Origin: Lentisphaerota bacterium
Lineage (GTDB): Bacteria > Verrucomicrobiota > Kiritimatiellia > CAIQIC01 > Lenti-01
Reading direction: 5' to 3'
NCBI GenBank assembly: GCA_012514035.1
Contig: JAAZBB010000077.1
Coordinates: forward strand, 33,916 to 97,915
DNA length: 64,000 bases
Every line of letters begins with the position of its first letter. The first letter of the stretch is position 1. Below are positions 7,112 to 14,274 of this stretch, piece after piece. The position numbers and the translations under genes were made by a program. The notes under the pieces are model-generated. The model was not told where the DNA came from, searched no databases, and saw nothing but the letters and a program-made list of their open reading frames with translations.

Positions 7112-8110
7112 ATGGACGCGACCCTCCACATGCCCATCCTGCTGGAGCCCATGTACAAGGAGTACATCTGGGGTGGCGATCGTCTCCTCCATGAATTCCA
7201 CCGACGGCTCAATCCCGGAATTTATGCCGAGGCCTGGGAAATTTCCGACCATCCCGATGGCCGCACCCGCATCCTCAACGGCCCCGATGCCGGAGCCACT
7301 CTGTCCGAAGCCATTGCGCGACGCGGCCCGGACCTGTTGGGCAACGGCCGTACGGACAAGACCTTTCCGCTTCTGGTCAAGATCATCGACGCCCGCGAAA
7401 CCCTCTCCGTGCAGGTCCACCCCGACGATGACGCCGCAGCGCGCCTGGGCGGCGAAGCCAAGAGCGAAATGTGGTACGTGCTTTCCTCCACTCCCGACGC
7501 CCACATCTATTCCGGATTCAAGCCCGGTGTCACCCCCGCCGATTTTGAAAAGGCCCGCGCGGCCGGCACAATTCCGGCGCTCCTGCAGCGGTTCCGGGCC
7601 CTGCCCGGCATGGTCTTCAACACCCCCGGCGGACGCATCCATGCCATTGGCGCCGGATGCCTCCTGCTCGAAATCCAGCAGGACGCAAACACCACCTATC
7701 GGCTGTACGACTGGGACCGGCTGGACAAAGAAGGCCGCCCCCGCCCCCTCCACGTGGAGCAGGCCTTGCGCGCCATCAATTGGGACCTGACGGACAGTCC
7801 CGTCGCCCCCATCCAGCCTCGAATCCCCCAACCGGCCGGCCACGCTGTACGTCTCGTGCTGGACTCTCCCCATTTCCACGTCGAGGAATGGACTCTGACC
7901 GCGCCCTGCAGCATCACACACGACTCCTCCAGTTTCCTGATTCTCTTCCCGATCAACAGAAACGTGCGCATCCGCACCCCGGGCCAGCCAGCCATGATCC
8001 TGCAACGCCGTTCCACCTGCCTGCTGCCGGCTATCTTGGATTCGTTTCTCATCCAGCCCGCCGAATCCGACGGAGAAGCAGTCCGGCTCCTCGTCACCCG
8101 CCGGCCGTAA
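7112..8110 (+). CDS. manA: Mannose-6-phosphate isomerase, class I (short form)
   Basis: The 332-residue zinc enzyme interconverts fructose-6-P and mannose-6-P and would feed mannose/GDP-mannose into the surface glycans encoded in this window. Metal ligands are visible as Gln101 and His103 (QVHPDD), Glu119 (KSEMWY) and His177 (GRIHAIG). The N-terminal PMYKEYIWGGDRL is the type I signature. The length matches the Bacillus-like short class. No Shine-Dalgarno sequence precedes the ATG; a CACAAT box 9 bp upstream with TTGTCC 17 bp before it could give a near-leaderless transcript. A second in-frame ATG at 7130 is possible. It is divergent from the omptin operon. Confidence 0.92.
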   Translation: MDATLHMPILLEPMYKEYIWGGDRLLHEFHRRLNPGIYAEAWEISDHPDGRTRILNGPDAGATLSEAIARRGPDLLGNGRTDKTFPLLVKIIDARETLSVQVHPDDDAAARLGGEAKSEMWYVLSSTPDAHIYSGFKPGVTPADFEKARAAGTIPALLQRFRALPGMVFNTPGGRIHAIGAGCLLLEIQQDANTTYRLYDWDRLDKEGRPRPLHVEQALRAINWDLTDSPVAPIQPRIPQPAGHAVRLVLDSPHFHVEEWTLTAPCSITHDSSSFLILFPINRNVRIRTPGQPAMILQRRSTCLLPAILDSFLIQPAESDGEAVRLLVTRRP

Positions 8111-8156
8111 CCCTCATTGGTCCTGCCTCACTGCATCTTCAGCATCTTGACTCATA

Positions 8157-8208
8157 GGTATGGTTTTTATAAAAACTTTATAGATACTGTTTTTATAAAA
8201 ACAATACC
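8157..8208. promoter_or_regulatory. Twin perfect 14 bp palindromes, probable operator of the HTH regulator
   Basis: Two identical perfect palindromes GTTTTTATAAAAAC (8163-8176 and 8189-8202) have centres 26 bp apart. They lie inside a larger inverted repeat, GGTAT at the left end and ATACC at the right, giving 20 bp arms with one mismatch around a 12 bp spacer. The block ends 8 bp before the regulator's ATG. A TTGACT at 8147-8152 could be a -35 element whose -10 would overlap the first palindrome. Autorepression by the gene product is the simplest reading. Confidence 0.7.
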
Positions 8209-8216
8209 TGAAGCCC

Positions 8217-8777
8217 ATGAATCGACGGCTGAGTCCGACCCTGTGGAGAACCTGCCGGATGTTGTCCGGCAAGACGCGCATCCGGCTGCTGCATCACATT
8301 TGCAACCACCCGGGAGATCATGTGTCCGCGATGGCCAAGACCATGGGCATCGGCGTATCCGCTGCCAGTCAGGAACTTCGCCGCATTCAATCACGTGGAA
8401 TCCTTCAAACCGAGTACCGGGGCGCGAAGCTGATCTACCGTCTCGGCGCCGACCCGCTGGTCTATTCTGCCGCTCCGATCGTCAATGCCCTGCAGGCCAG
8501 CCTCACAACCGGCGGGGATCAGGAAGGCGAACGGCTGCGTCGCATCGCCAAAGGATTGGGACATCGCAAACGGATTGCGCTGCTCCGCTCGCTGTTGAAA
8601 TCTCCCCAAACCACCTATGCCCTGCAACAGGAACTGAAGATGGCCTTTTGCACCATTCGACCTCACCTTGACGCACTGCTGGAAAGCGGCCTGATTCGCC
8701 GCACCGGCCGGACCTTCCACCCGGTATCCCCATCACATCCGTTGGCCCGGGCCCTGCTGAAACTGCTGCCGGATTAA
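8217..8777 (+). CDS. Transcriptional regulator with two tandem winged-helix (ArsR-like) domains
   Basis: The 186-residue protein contains two DNA-binding units: about 15-75 (SGKTRIRLLHHICNHPG...VSAASQELRRI) and about 110-170 (GHRKRIALLRSLLKSP...CTIRPHLDALLESGL). Each resembles the winged helix of ArsR/Rrf-type repressors. No cysteine-rich metal-sensing motif or ligand domain is seen. A tandem HTH protein could span both halves of the twin palindrome just upstream. There is no Shine-Dalgarno sequence, and the operator block ends 8 bp before the ATG, so the mRNA is probably very short-leadered. A later start at 8259 (MLSGKT) is possible. panE follows 47 bp downstream with its own promoter. Confidence 0.75.
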   Translation: MNRRLSPTLWRTCRMLSGKTRIRLLHHICNHPGDHVSAMAKTMGIGVSAASQELRRIQSRGILQTEYRGAKLIYRLGADPLVYSAAPIVNALQASLTTGGDQEGERLRRIAKGLGHRKRIALLRSLLKSPQTTYALQQELKMAFCTIRPHLDALLESGLIRRTGRTFHPVSPSHPLARALLKLLPD

Positions 8778-8789
8778 TCCGCCCCTGGC

Positions 8790-8818
8790 TTGCCCGAATC
8801 GGCTGTCCCCGGTATCCT
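8790..8818 (+). promoter_or_regulatory. panE promoter placing transcription start at the ATG
   Basis: TTGCCC, a 17 bp spacer and TATCCT, with only 6 bp (tgcggc) between the -10 box and the ATG. There is no room for a Shine-Dalgarno sequence, so a leaderless mRNA is expected. Confidence 0.5.
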
Positions 8819-8824
8819 TGCGGC

Positions 8825-9769
8825 ATGATACAGCCACCAGATCAGATGGCGTCCATCCGCAATGTTGCGCTTCTCGGGCTTGGCGCCATCGGCACGCTCT
8901 ATGCCGCGCAGATCGTCGCCCGCGATCCGACCTGTCTGCGCATCATCGCCGATGCCCAGCGCATTGCCAGATTCCGCGCCGACCCGCCATCCCTCAACGG
9001 CCGGCGTCTCCATTTGAAGTATGTCTCCCCGGACAATCCCGGCCCAACCGCCGACCTTGTCCTCGTCGCCGTCAAAGCCCCCGCCCTCTCATCCGCGCTC
9101 CCCGCCATTGCCCCGGTGCTGTCCGACACCACTCAGATTCTGCCGCTTCTCAACGGCATTACCGCCCAGGATGTCCTGGCCAATGCCTTCGGCTGGGCCC
9201 GCGTTCTCCATGGGTTTGTCAATTGCAACAGCGCCATGCGCATCGGACATGCCGTCGTGCAGCAGGGCACCGCCAAGATTGTGTTCGGCGAAGCGCTCAA
9301 TGAGCCGCCATCCGCCCGGGTAACCGCTGTCGCCGCTTTCTTTTCACGGCTGGGCATCGCCCATGATATCCCGGCGGACATGCGCAGCGCTCAGTGGCGG
9401 AAATTCATTCTGAACATCGGCCTCAACCAGGCACAAGCCGTCTTCCGCGCCCCGAACCGCGAACTCCAGCGCAACCCCGCCGCCATGCAATTGGCGCGGA
9501 CGCTAATGGACGAAGCCGCGGCTGTCGCTGTTGCTCTCGGCATTCCCGGCATGAACCAGGTCCCGAAGCGGGTAGAAAAACTCATCCGTTCGCTGCCCCC
9601 GAATGAAAAGACCTCTATGCTGCAAGACGTCGAAGCCAACCGCCATCCCGAAATCGATCTCCTGGCCGGCACCATTTGCCGCCTGGGCCGGGAGCTGGGC
9701 ATTCCCACCCCCGCCAATGAATCTGTCTTGCGGAGCTGGGATCCGCAGAAACTGGACGCCGGCCTGTGA
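8825..9769 (+). CDS. panE: 2-dehydropantoate 2-reductase (ketopantoate reductase family)
   Basis: The 314-residue protein would use NADPH to reduce ketopantoate to pantoate in coenzyme A synthesis. The Rossmann motif GLGAIG is at 18-23. The C-terminal helical domain has the family lysine in WRKFILNIGLNQ and the substrate-binding segment SMLQDVEANRHPEID. Length and domain order are normal. No other pantothenate gene is near, so a related reductase of the ApbA/PanE superfamily cannot be fully excluded. A second in-frame Met (residue 8) is possible, but the promoter position favours the first ATG. Confidence 0.88.
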   Translation: MIQPPDQMASIRNVALLGLGAIGTLYAAQIVARDPTCLRIIADAQRIARFRADPPSLNGRRLHLKYVSPDNPGPTADLVLVAVKAPALSSALPAIAPVLSDTTQILPLLNGITAQDVLANAFGWARVLHGFVNCNSAMRIGHAVVQQGTAKIVFGEALNEPPSARVTAVAAFFSRLGIAHDIPADMRSAQWRKFILNIGLNQAQAVFRAPNRELQRNPAAMQLARTLMDEAAAVAVALGIPGMNQVPKRVEKLIRSLPPNEKTSMLQDVEANRHPEIDLLAGTICRLGRELGIPTPANESVLRSWDPQKLDAGL

Positions 9770-9846
9770 TTCCGGCCGGTCGTTGGCCGGACGGCGGGTG
9801 ATCTCCACATCTCCGGCGCCCGCATTCGTTCACGACGCGTGCAGGA

Positions 9847-10941
9847 TCACATTAATCCGATCAGGGTTTTCACCGCTTTTTCCGCCCCACCCCGGGGGAG
9901 AATCTCCCGGGGTTCGGTGGCGGATTCGATCGCCGCCAAGGCCGGACCCAGCCGGCCGGCATACAAATCGGCCTGGGGAATGTGCACATTCCGCAAAAAA
10001 CGTTTTAGTTCCCGTTCCAGCATCGGATATTCAATGAAATCTTCCCGCTCAGCGTAAATGATCGGTCGGGCATTCGCCACGCAGTCACTCAATATCCCGT
10101 AGCCCGGCTTGGTGATCACCACATCCGAGCTGGCCAGCACATCCGAAAACCCGATGGTCCGTCGATCGACCGCGTGAATGTTCATCCGTCCCGTCCACTC
10201 CAGCGGCTTGACGGTGAAGAATTCGAACGCATTCAGCGCTTCAACCGCGTCCAGGGCCGGTTCGTTCCACTCCAGGGAGGTGAAGGATAGTAATACCCAG
10301 CGCTTGTTGGCATCCGCCCCCGTCAAAGCCGCGAGTTCCCGGCGGCGGGCCCGCCCCGGTCGGGCCAGCAGCGGCAGGTCCGTGCGCCGGGGAAAGATGG
10401 ACATCGCCGGGGAAAACGGCAATTTCAGCAGCAGCTTTGCCTTGCGGTATCCCTCCTCGAACATCCGGACCACCGGCCGCCAGCGCGGATCGCGAAGGGC
10501 AAACGGCGCATAGATCCAGTCCCATGAGAAATTGCCCACGGCCACCGCCGGGATGCCCGCTGCCGCCGCCGCCTCCAGCGGGATGGACGGAATATCCGCC
10601 ACGACCAGATCCGCGCCTTCCCCGCGCAGCACTTCCGCCTCGTAGTCAACCAGCCGGGGCCGTTCCTCCAGCAATTCCAGTGTCGCTGCCAGCGTGGCGG
10701 CCACATCCACGCGGATGGAGTCTTTCTGCACCATGCCCACATCAAACGCCCCGGGCCGGACCACCAGCCGCCCGTCGCCATCCGGCAGACGGCTGCGCAG
10801 AAAAATCTCCGGCAGGTCGGTCGTCACAGTGATGCTCACCGCCGGATGCGCCGCCAGTAAAGCCCCGATTATTTCACTGGAACGCACTCCGTGGCCATAG
10901 CCATGGGCCGTGATGTAATAGGCAATGTGCAACCGTTTCAT
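9847..10941 (-). CDS. GT-B glycosyltransferase-like protein resembling the N-terminal part of L-arabinokinase
   Basis: The 364-residue protein starts with IAYYITAHGYGHGVRSSEII, the His-Gly-x-Gly-His loop typical of MurG-like GT-B folds. A mid segment reads ADLVVADIPSIPLEAAAAAGIPAVAVGNFSWDWIYA (quoted in two parts: ADLVVADI and NFSWDWIYA). The nucleotide-sugar half contains VITKPGYGILSDC. This combination is best known from the non-kinase N-terminal domain of plant L-arabinokinase and from stand-alone bacterial homologues. No GHMP kinase domain follows. Activity is unknown. It is divergent from sppA and isolated from the surface-glycan locus. Confidence 0.7.
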   Translation of the reverse strand: MKRLHIAYYITAHGYGHGVRSSEIIGALLAAHPAVSITVTTDLPEIFLRSRLPDGDGRLVVRPGAFDVGMVQKDSIRVDVAATLAATLELLEERPRLVDYEAEVLRGEGADLVVADIPSIPLEAAAAAGIPAVAVGNFSWDWIYAPFALRDPRWRPVVRMFEEGYRKAKLLLKLPFSPAMSIFPRRTDLPLLARPGRARRRELAALTGADANKRWVLLSFTSLEWNEPALDAVEALNAFEFFTVKPLEWTGRMNIHAVDRRTIGFSDVLASSDVVITKPGYGILSDCVANARPIIYAEREDFIEYPMLERELKRFLRNVHIPQADLYAGRLGPALAAIESATEPREILPRGGAEKAVKTLIGLM

Positions 10942-10974
10942 GTCATGGCCATCCTATCCATATCCCCTTATTCT

Positions 10975-11012
10975 GGAAAAGCCGGTTTTCCGTTTTCGGC
11001 TTTTCCGTTTTT
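10975..11012 (+). terminator. Terminator-like hairpin in front of sppA
   Basis: GGAAAAGCCG pairs perfectly with CGGCTTTTCC across a 12-nt loop and is followed by GTTTTTG. The loop and right arm also form an imperfect tandem repeat (CGGTTTTCCGTTTT / CGGCTTTTCCGTTTTT). No plus-strand gene lies upstream, since the neighbour is divergent, so it may act as a leader attenuator for sppA or be an insulator. Confidence 0.45.
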
Positions 11013-11038
11013 GCTGGGATGTGCTAGGTTGCCGGGAA

Positions 11039-12067
11039 ATGAAAAGTCAAGGATCGATGCAAGGGGTACGCGTGAAATGCCGCCATTGGCCGTTCTGGAT
11101 CGTCATCATTCTGCTTGGCGGCGTTCTCGGACTGAGTCTGCTGCTCAACTTGACGGCCATCGGCCTCCTGACCGGCCCGGGCAAGCCCAGCCGGGTCCAA
11201 AAGGGCGAAGATGAATATCCCCGGTTCATTCAGAAGCACTCCTACGGTTCAGGCACGACCAAGGTTGTCCGGATTTCGTTCATCGGCGTTCTGACCCGGC
11301 AGCTCGATGGCGGCTGGTTCGGCACCACGGATCCCGTCGAGGACTGCCTCCGGCAAATCCGCGCGGCGCGCCAGGATCCCCATGTGGCGGCGATCATCCT
11401 CGAAGTGGATTCGCCCGGCGGCGAGGTAACTTCCGCCGACGAGATTCATCGTGAACTGACGCAATTCAAGGAAAGCCGTCCCGGCCGCAAGCTCACCGTG
11501 TTGGTCCATGATATGGCAGCTTCTGGCGCCTATTACATTTCATTGCCCGCCGACCGCATCCTGGCCCAGCCCACGGCACTCATCGGCTCCATCGGTGTGA
11601 TTTTGCAGACCCTGAACATCCAGGGTCTCAGCGACAAACTCGGCGTAACTGACACTACCATCAAGTCGGGCAGGAACAAGGATCTGCTCAATCCCTTCCA
11701 CCCCGTGGATCCAGAACAAATAGCGCTCCTGCAGGATTCCGTGGATGCGATGCACGAGCGTTTCGTGAACCTGATCGCCGAGGGCCGGGGCCTCAAGAAA
11801 TCCGATTTAAAATCCATCGCCGATGGACGCCTGTTTACGGCTGCAGACGCGTTGAAGCACCAGTTGATCGACGGTATTGGTTATTGGGACGACGCCATGG
11901 CGGCCACCGCTGAAATGTTGGGAGTCGAAGACATTCTGGTCATCGGATACGAAACACAGAACACCTTCTGGGGCCTGCTGCTGGGTGCCCGGTCACCTCT
12001 GCCCGCGATCCAGTCGCTGATCTCGGAAGCGACCACCCCGCGCCGACTGTATCTCTGGCGGCCGTAA
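11039..12067 (+). CDS. sppA: Signal peptide peptidase SppA (S49 family, short form)
   Basis: The 342-residue inner-membrane protease would degrade leftover signal peptides. A single membrane anchor is at about 19-40. The S49 domain has EVDSPGG (122-128), nucleophile Ser162 in DMAASGAYY, and Lys214 in SGRNKD. The Ser-to-Lys distance of 52 equals that of Bacillus SppA. It is the single-domain form, half the size of E. coli SppA. The start is uncertain: ATG 11039 has no Shine-Dalgarno sequence, ATG 11057 has AAGGA very close, and GTG 11072 has AAGGGG at good spacing. All three keep the membrane anchor. Confidence 0.92.
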   Translation: MKSQGSMQGVRVKCRHWPFWIVIILLGGVLGLSLLLNLTAIGLLTGPGKPSRVQKGEDEYPRFIQKHSYGSGTTKVVRISFIGVLTRQLDGGWFGTTDPVEDCLRQIRAARQDPHVAAIILEVDSPGGEVTSADEIHRELTQFKESRPGRKLTVLVHDMAASGAYYISLPADRILAQPTALIGSIGVILQTLNIQGLSDKLGVTDTTIKSGRNKDLLNPFHPVDPEQIALLQDSVDAMHERFVNLIAEGRGLKKSDLKSIADGRLFTAADALKHQLIDGIGYWDDAMAATAEMLGVEDILVIGYETQNTFWGLLLGARSPLPAIQSLISEATTPRRLYLWRP

Positions 12068-12114
12068 TCCTCCCTCCCATCTGTCGGCAAAATACTCCTG
12101 CGCGCGTAATGCCG

Positions 12115-12281
12115 GGAATTAATTAAGTATGACCAATTATAAGTTAAATAAAATATATCCAATTATATATATTTACTTAAACATCAGTAAATTATACACA
12201 ATACTATTCAACACAGTTAATTAACTGTATCCAGTGCCATATTTTCAGAACTCGAATATGGGGACAGAATTAATTTATCGT
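12115..12281. other. AT-rich island between convergent genes
   Basis: About 165 bp of strongly AT-rich sequence in an otherwise GC-rich window, between the 3' ends of sppA and the aminotransferase gene. It holds a perfect 16 bp palindrome ACAGTTAATTAACTGT (12213-12228), TTAAGTA/TACTTAA inverted repeats and a CCATATT/AATATGG hairpin followed by GGGGACAGAATTAATTT. That last stretch resembles sequence I remember beside REP-associated tyrosine transposase genes; no transposase frame is present. Confidence 0.5.
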
Positions 12282-13450
12282 TCCGCGCGGATGTTGGCGA
12301 CGAAGATGGCCATGCGCTTCATGGCTTCGCGGATGTTCTCCATGCTGGTGGCATAGGCACAGCGCAAGAAACCCGCGCCGGATTTGCCAAACGCATCGCC
12401 CGGCACAACCGCGACGCTCTGTTCCTCCAGGAAACGCATCGCAAAATCCTCCGACGACACGCCCAAATCGCCGATATAGGGGAAGGCATAGAACGCGCCA
12501 GCCGGCGTATGGCAGGAAACCTTCATATCGGCAAACGATGCAATCAGATAATTGCGCCGACGGTTGTATTCCCCCAGCATCGCGGCCACGGCCTCGTCAC
12601 CGCGTTCCAGCGCCTCGGCCGCGGCCATCTGGCCCGTGGTGGGCGCACTCATGATGGCGTACTGATGCAGTTTCATCATGTTCTCGGAGATCTCGGCCGG
12701 GGCACAGGCATAACCGATGCGGAAGCCGGTCATGGCCCAGGCCTTCGACATGCCGTGCAGGAAGATTGTACGTTCCTTCATGCCGGGCACCGAAACAAAG
12801 CTGACGTGCTTCGAGTCGTAGGTCAGCTCCGCGTAGATTTCGTCTGTCAGGAGCAGCAGATCGTGCCGGATGCAGAAGTCGGCAATGTCCTCGACGTCGG
12901 ACTTGGCCAGCACCGCGCCGGTCGGGTTGCAGGGAAAATTGAGCATCAGCACGCGTGTTTTTTTCGTGACCGCCTTTTCAAGCATGGGCCGGGTCAGGCG
13001 GAATTGGTCCTCGCGGCGGGTTTCGACGCAGACCGGTGTGCCTCCTGCCAGGATAATGCTGGGCCGGTAGCTGACAAAACACGGCTCGTGATAGATCACC
13101 TCGTCGCCGGGATTCACAATCGTGCGCAGGGCAATGTCGATGGCCTCGCTGACACCCACCGTAACGAGGATTTCCCGGTCCCAGTCATATTCCGCGCCGA
13201 ACTGCCGAGCCACATAGCGGGCGATAGCCTTGCGCAATCCGGGATCGCCGCGGTTCGAGGTATAGTGCGTGGCCCCGCGTTCCAACGACCAGACGGCCGC
13301 TTCGCGCACGGTCCATGGGGTGTCGAAGTCTGGTTCGCCAACGCCCAGTGAGATCACATCCTTGCGGGATGCAACGATGTCGAAAAACTTGCGGATACCC
13401 GAAAACGGGAGCACTTGCACATGCGCCGCAACTCTGCTTCTGCCCTTCAT
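12275..13450 (-). CDS. Class I/II PLP-dependent aminotransferase
   Basis: The 391-residue fold-type I aminotransferase has NPTG (175-178), Asp203 and Tyr206 in LTDEIYAEL, PLP lysine Lys236 in HGMSKAWAMTGFRIGY, and an arginine after it. It belongs to the group close to aspartate/alanine aminotransferases of Bacillus PatA/AlaT type; the amino-acid substrate is not readable. It sits 24 bp downstream of an Lrp/AsnC regulator on the same strand, a pairing often conserved between such regulators and aminotransferases. GAGAAGG lies upstream of the ATG. Confidence 0.9.
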   Translation of the reverse strand: MKGRSRVAAHVQVLPFSGIRKFFDIVASRKDVISLGVGEPDFDTPWTVREAAVWSLERGATHYTSNRGDPGLRKAIARYVARQFGAEYDWDREILVTVGVSEAIDIALRTIVNPGDEVIYHEPCFVSYRPSIILAGGTPVCVETRREDQFRLTRPMLEKAVTKKTRVLMLNFPCNPTGAVLAKSDVEDIADFCIRHDLLLLTDEIYAELTYDSKHVSFVSVPGMKERTIFLHGMSKAWAMTGFRIGYACAPAEISENMMKLHQYAIMSAPTTGQMAAAEALERGDEAVAAMLGEYNRRRNYLIASFADMKVSCHTPAGAFYAFPYIGDLGVSSEDFAMRFLEEQSVAVVPGDAFGKSGAGFLRCAYATSMENIREAMKRMAIFVANIRAER

Positions 13451-13474
13451 GGCCCGACTGCCCTTCTCCGCAGC

Positions 13475-13954
13475 CTAGGGACTGATTTGCAGACGGTCGT
13501 CGTGCTTGTCCCCGTCCATCAGCACCCCGTCCTGTTTGTAGGTCTTGAGCATGAAATGCGTTCCCGTGGACAGTACGCCGTCCAGCGTTGCCAGCCGCTC
13601 GCTGACGAACGAGGCCACCTCCCGGAGGGTGTTGCCCTCCACGAACAGCAGCAGGTCGTACTTGCCCGACATCAGGTGCATGTTCACCACTTCCGGAAAG
13701 CCGCTGATACGCCGGGCCACGCGGTCGAATCCACCCTCGCGCTCCGGCTGCACCTTGACCTCAATAACTGCGGTTACGTGATCATCCGGCAGATGATCCT
13801 CGTTGATCAGCGCTCGGTAGCCGCGGATGGTGCCTTCCTTTTCATAGTCCTCGATGCGCGCGGCGACCTCGGCCGGGGTCGACTGGATCATCTTCGCGAT
13901 GTCCTCTACGCTCGTGCGGGCGTTCTTTCTGATGATTTCCAACAGCTCATCCAT
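13475..13954 (-). CDS. Lrp/AsnC-family transcriptional regulator
   Basis: The 159-residue protein has an N-terminal winged helix (about 1-50; LLEIIRKNARTSVEDIAKMIQSTPAEV, quoted in part as NARTSVEDIAKM) and a RAM/AsnC ligand-binding domain (about 60-140; VTAVIEVKVQPE and SGKYDLLLFVEG). Such proteins respond to amino acids and often control the adjacent gene, here the aminotransferase 24 bp downstream. GGAGAC precedes the ATG, and a TTGAGA-17-TAAATC promoter can be drawn at 13966-13994. The HTH is of the short variant found in PatA-linked regulators. Confidence 0.9.
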   Translation of the reverse strand: MDELLEIIRKNARTSVEDIAKMIQSTPAEVAARIEDYEKEGTIRGYRALINEDHLPDDHVTAVIEVKVQPEREGGFDRVARRISGFPEVVNMHLMSGKYDLLLFVEGNTLREVASFVSERLATLDGVLSTGTHFMLKTYKQDGVLMDGDKHDDRLQISP

Positions 13955-14274
13955 GGCTTGTCTCCGATTTAAATCCGCATCCTACCAATCTCAACCGGCC
14001 CAATGCCACCCAATTTGCATGGTTCTTGAATCATGCCGGAAGTAGGTGCATCCCTGTTTCGTTGACAACGATCGACCAAATTTGGAGTGCGGCGGAAAGC
14101 GAGACTCGGCGAGCGCCACTCCGCTTTTTTCGGGGGCAGCCGAATGGCCAGCCGGAACAGCCGGGAAAGCCCAGCAGCCAAAGCGGGGCCGCCTCCCGTT
14201 GGTCGTTGTCCCCGCACTCCAAACCGAGCCGCACAATTTGGAGTAGGGAAGGCGCCCCCCCATCTGAAGACGCC
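13955..14274. other. 320 bp intergenic stretch, no gene seen
   Basis: It lies between the citrate synthase stop and the Lrp start. The ORF-track entries here are GC-rich shadows without motifs. It contains the TTTGGAGTGCGG inverted-repeat element described separately, and near its left end the likely Lrp promoter. Confidence 0.6.
14081..14223. repeat. Hairpin repeat element flanked by TTTGGAGTGCGG inverted copies
   Basis: TTTGGAGTGCGG (14081-14092) and its exact inverse CCGCACTCCAAA (14212-14223) bound a 143 bp block. Inside, GGAGTGcgGCG pairs with CGCCACTCC, followed by GCTTTTTT, so the left half is a strong hairpin. Another TTTGGAGT copy lies just outside (about 14238). I recall similar TTTGGAGTGCGGCGG-type elements as dispersed intergenic repeats in verrucomicrobial genomes. 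Function is unknown. Confidence 0.55.
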
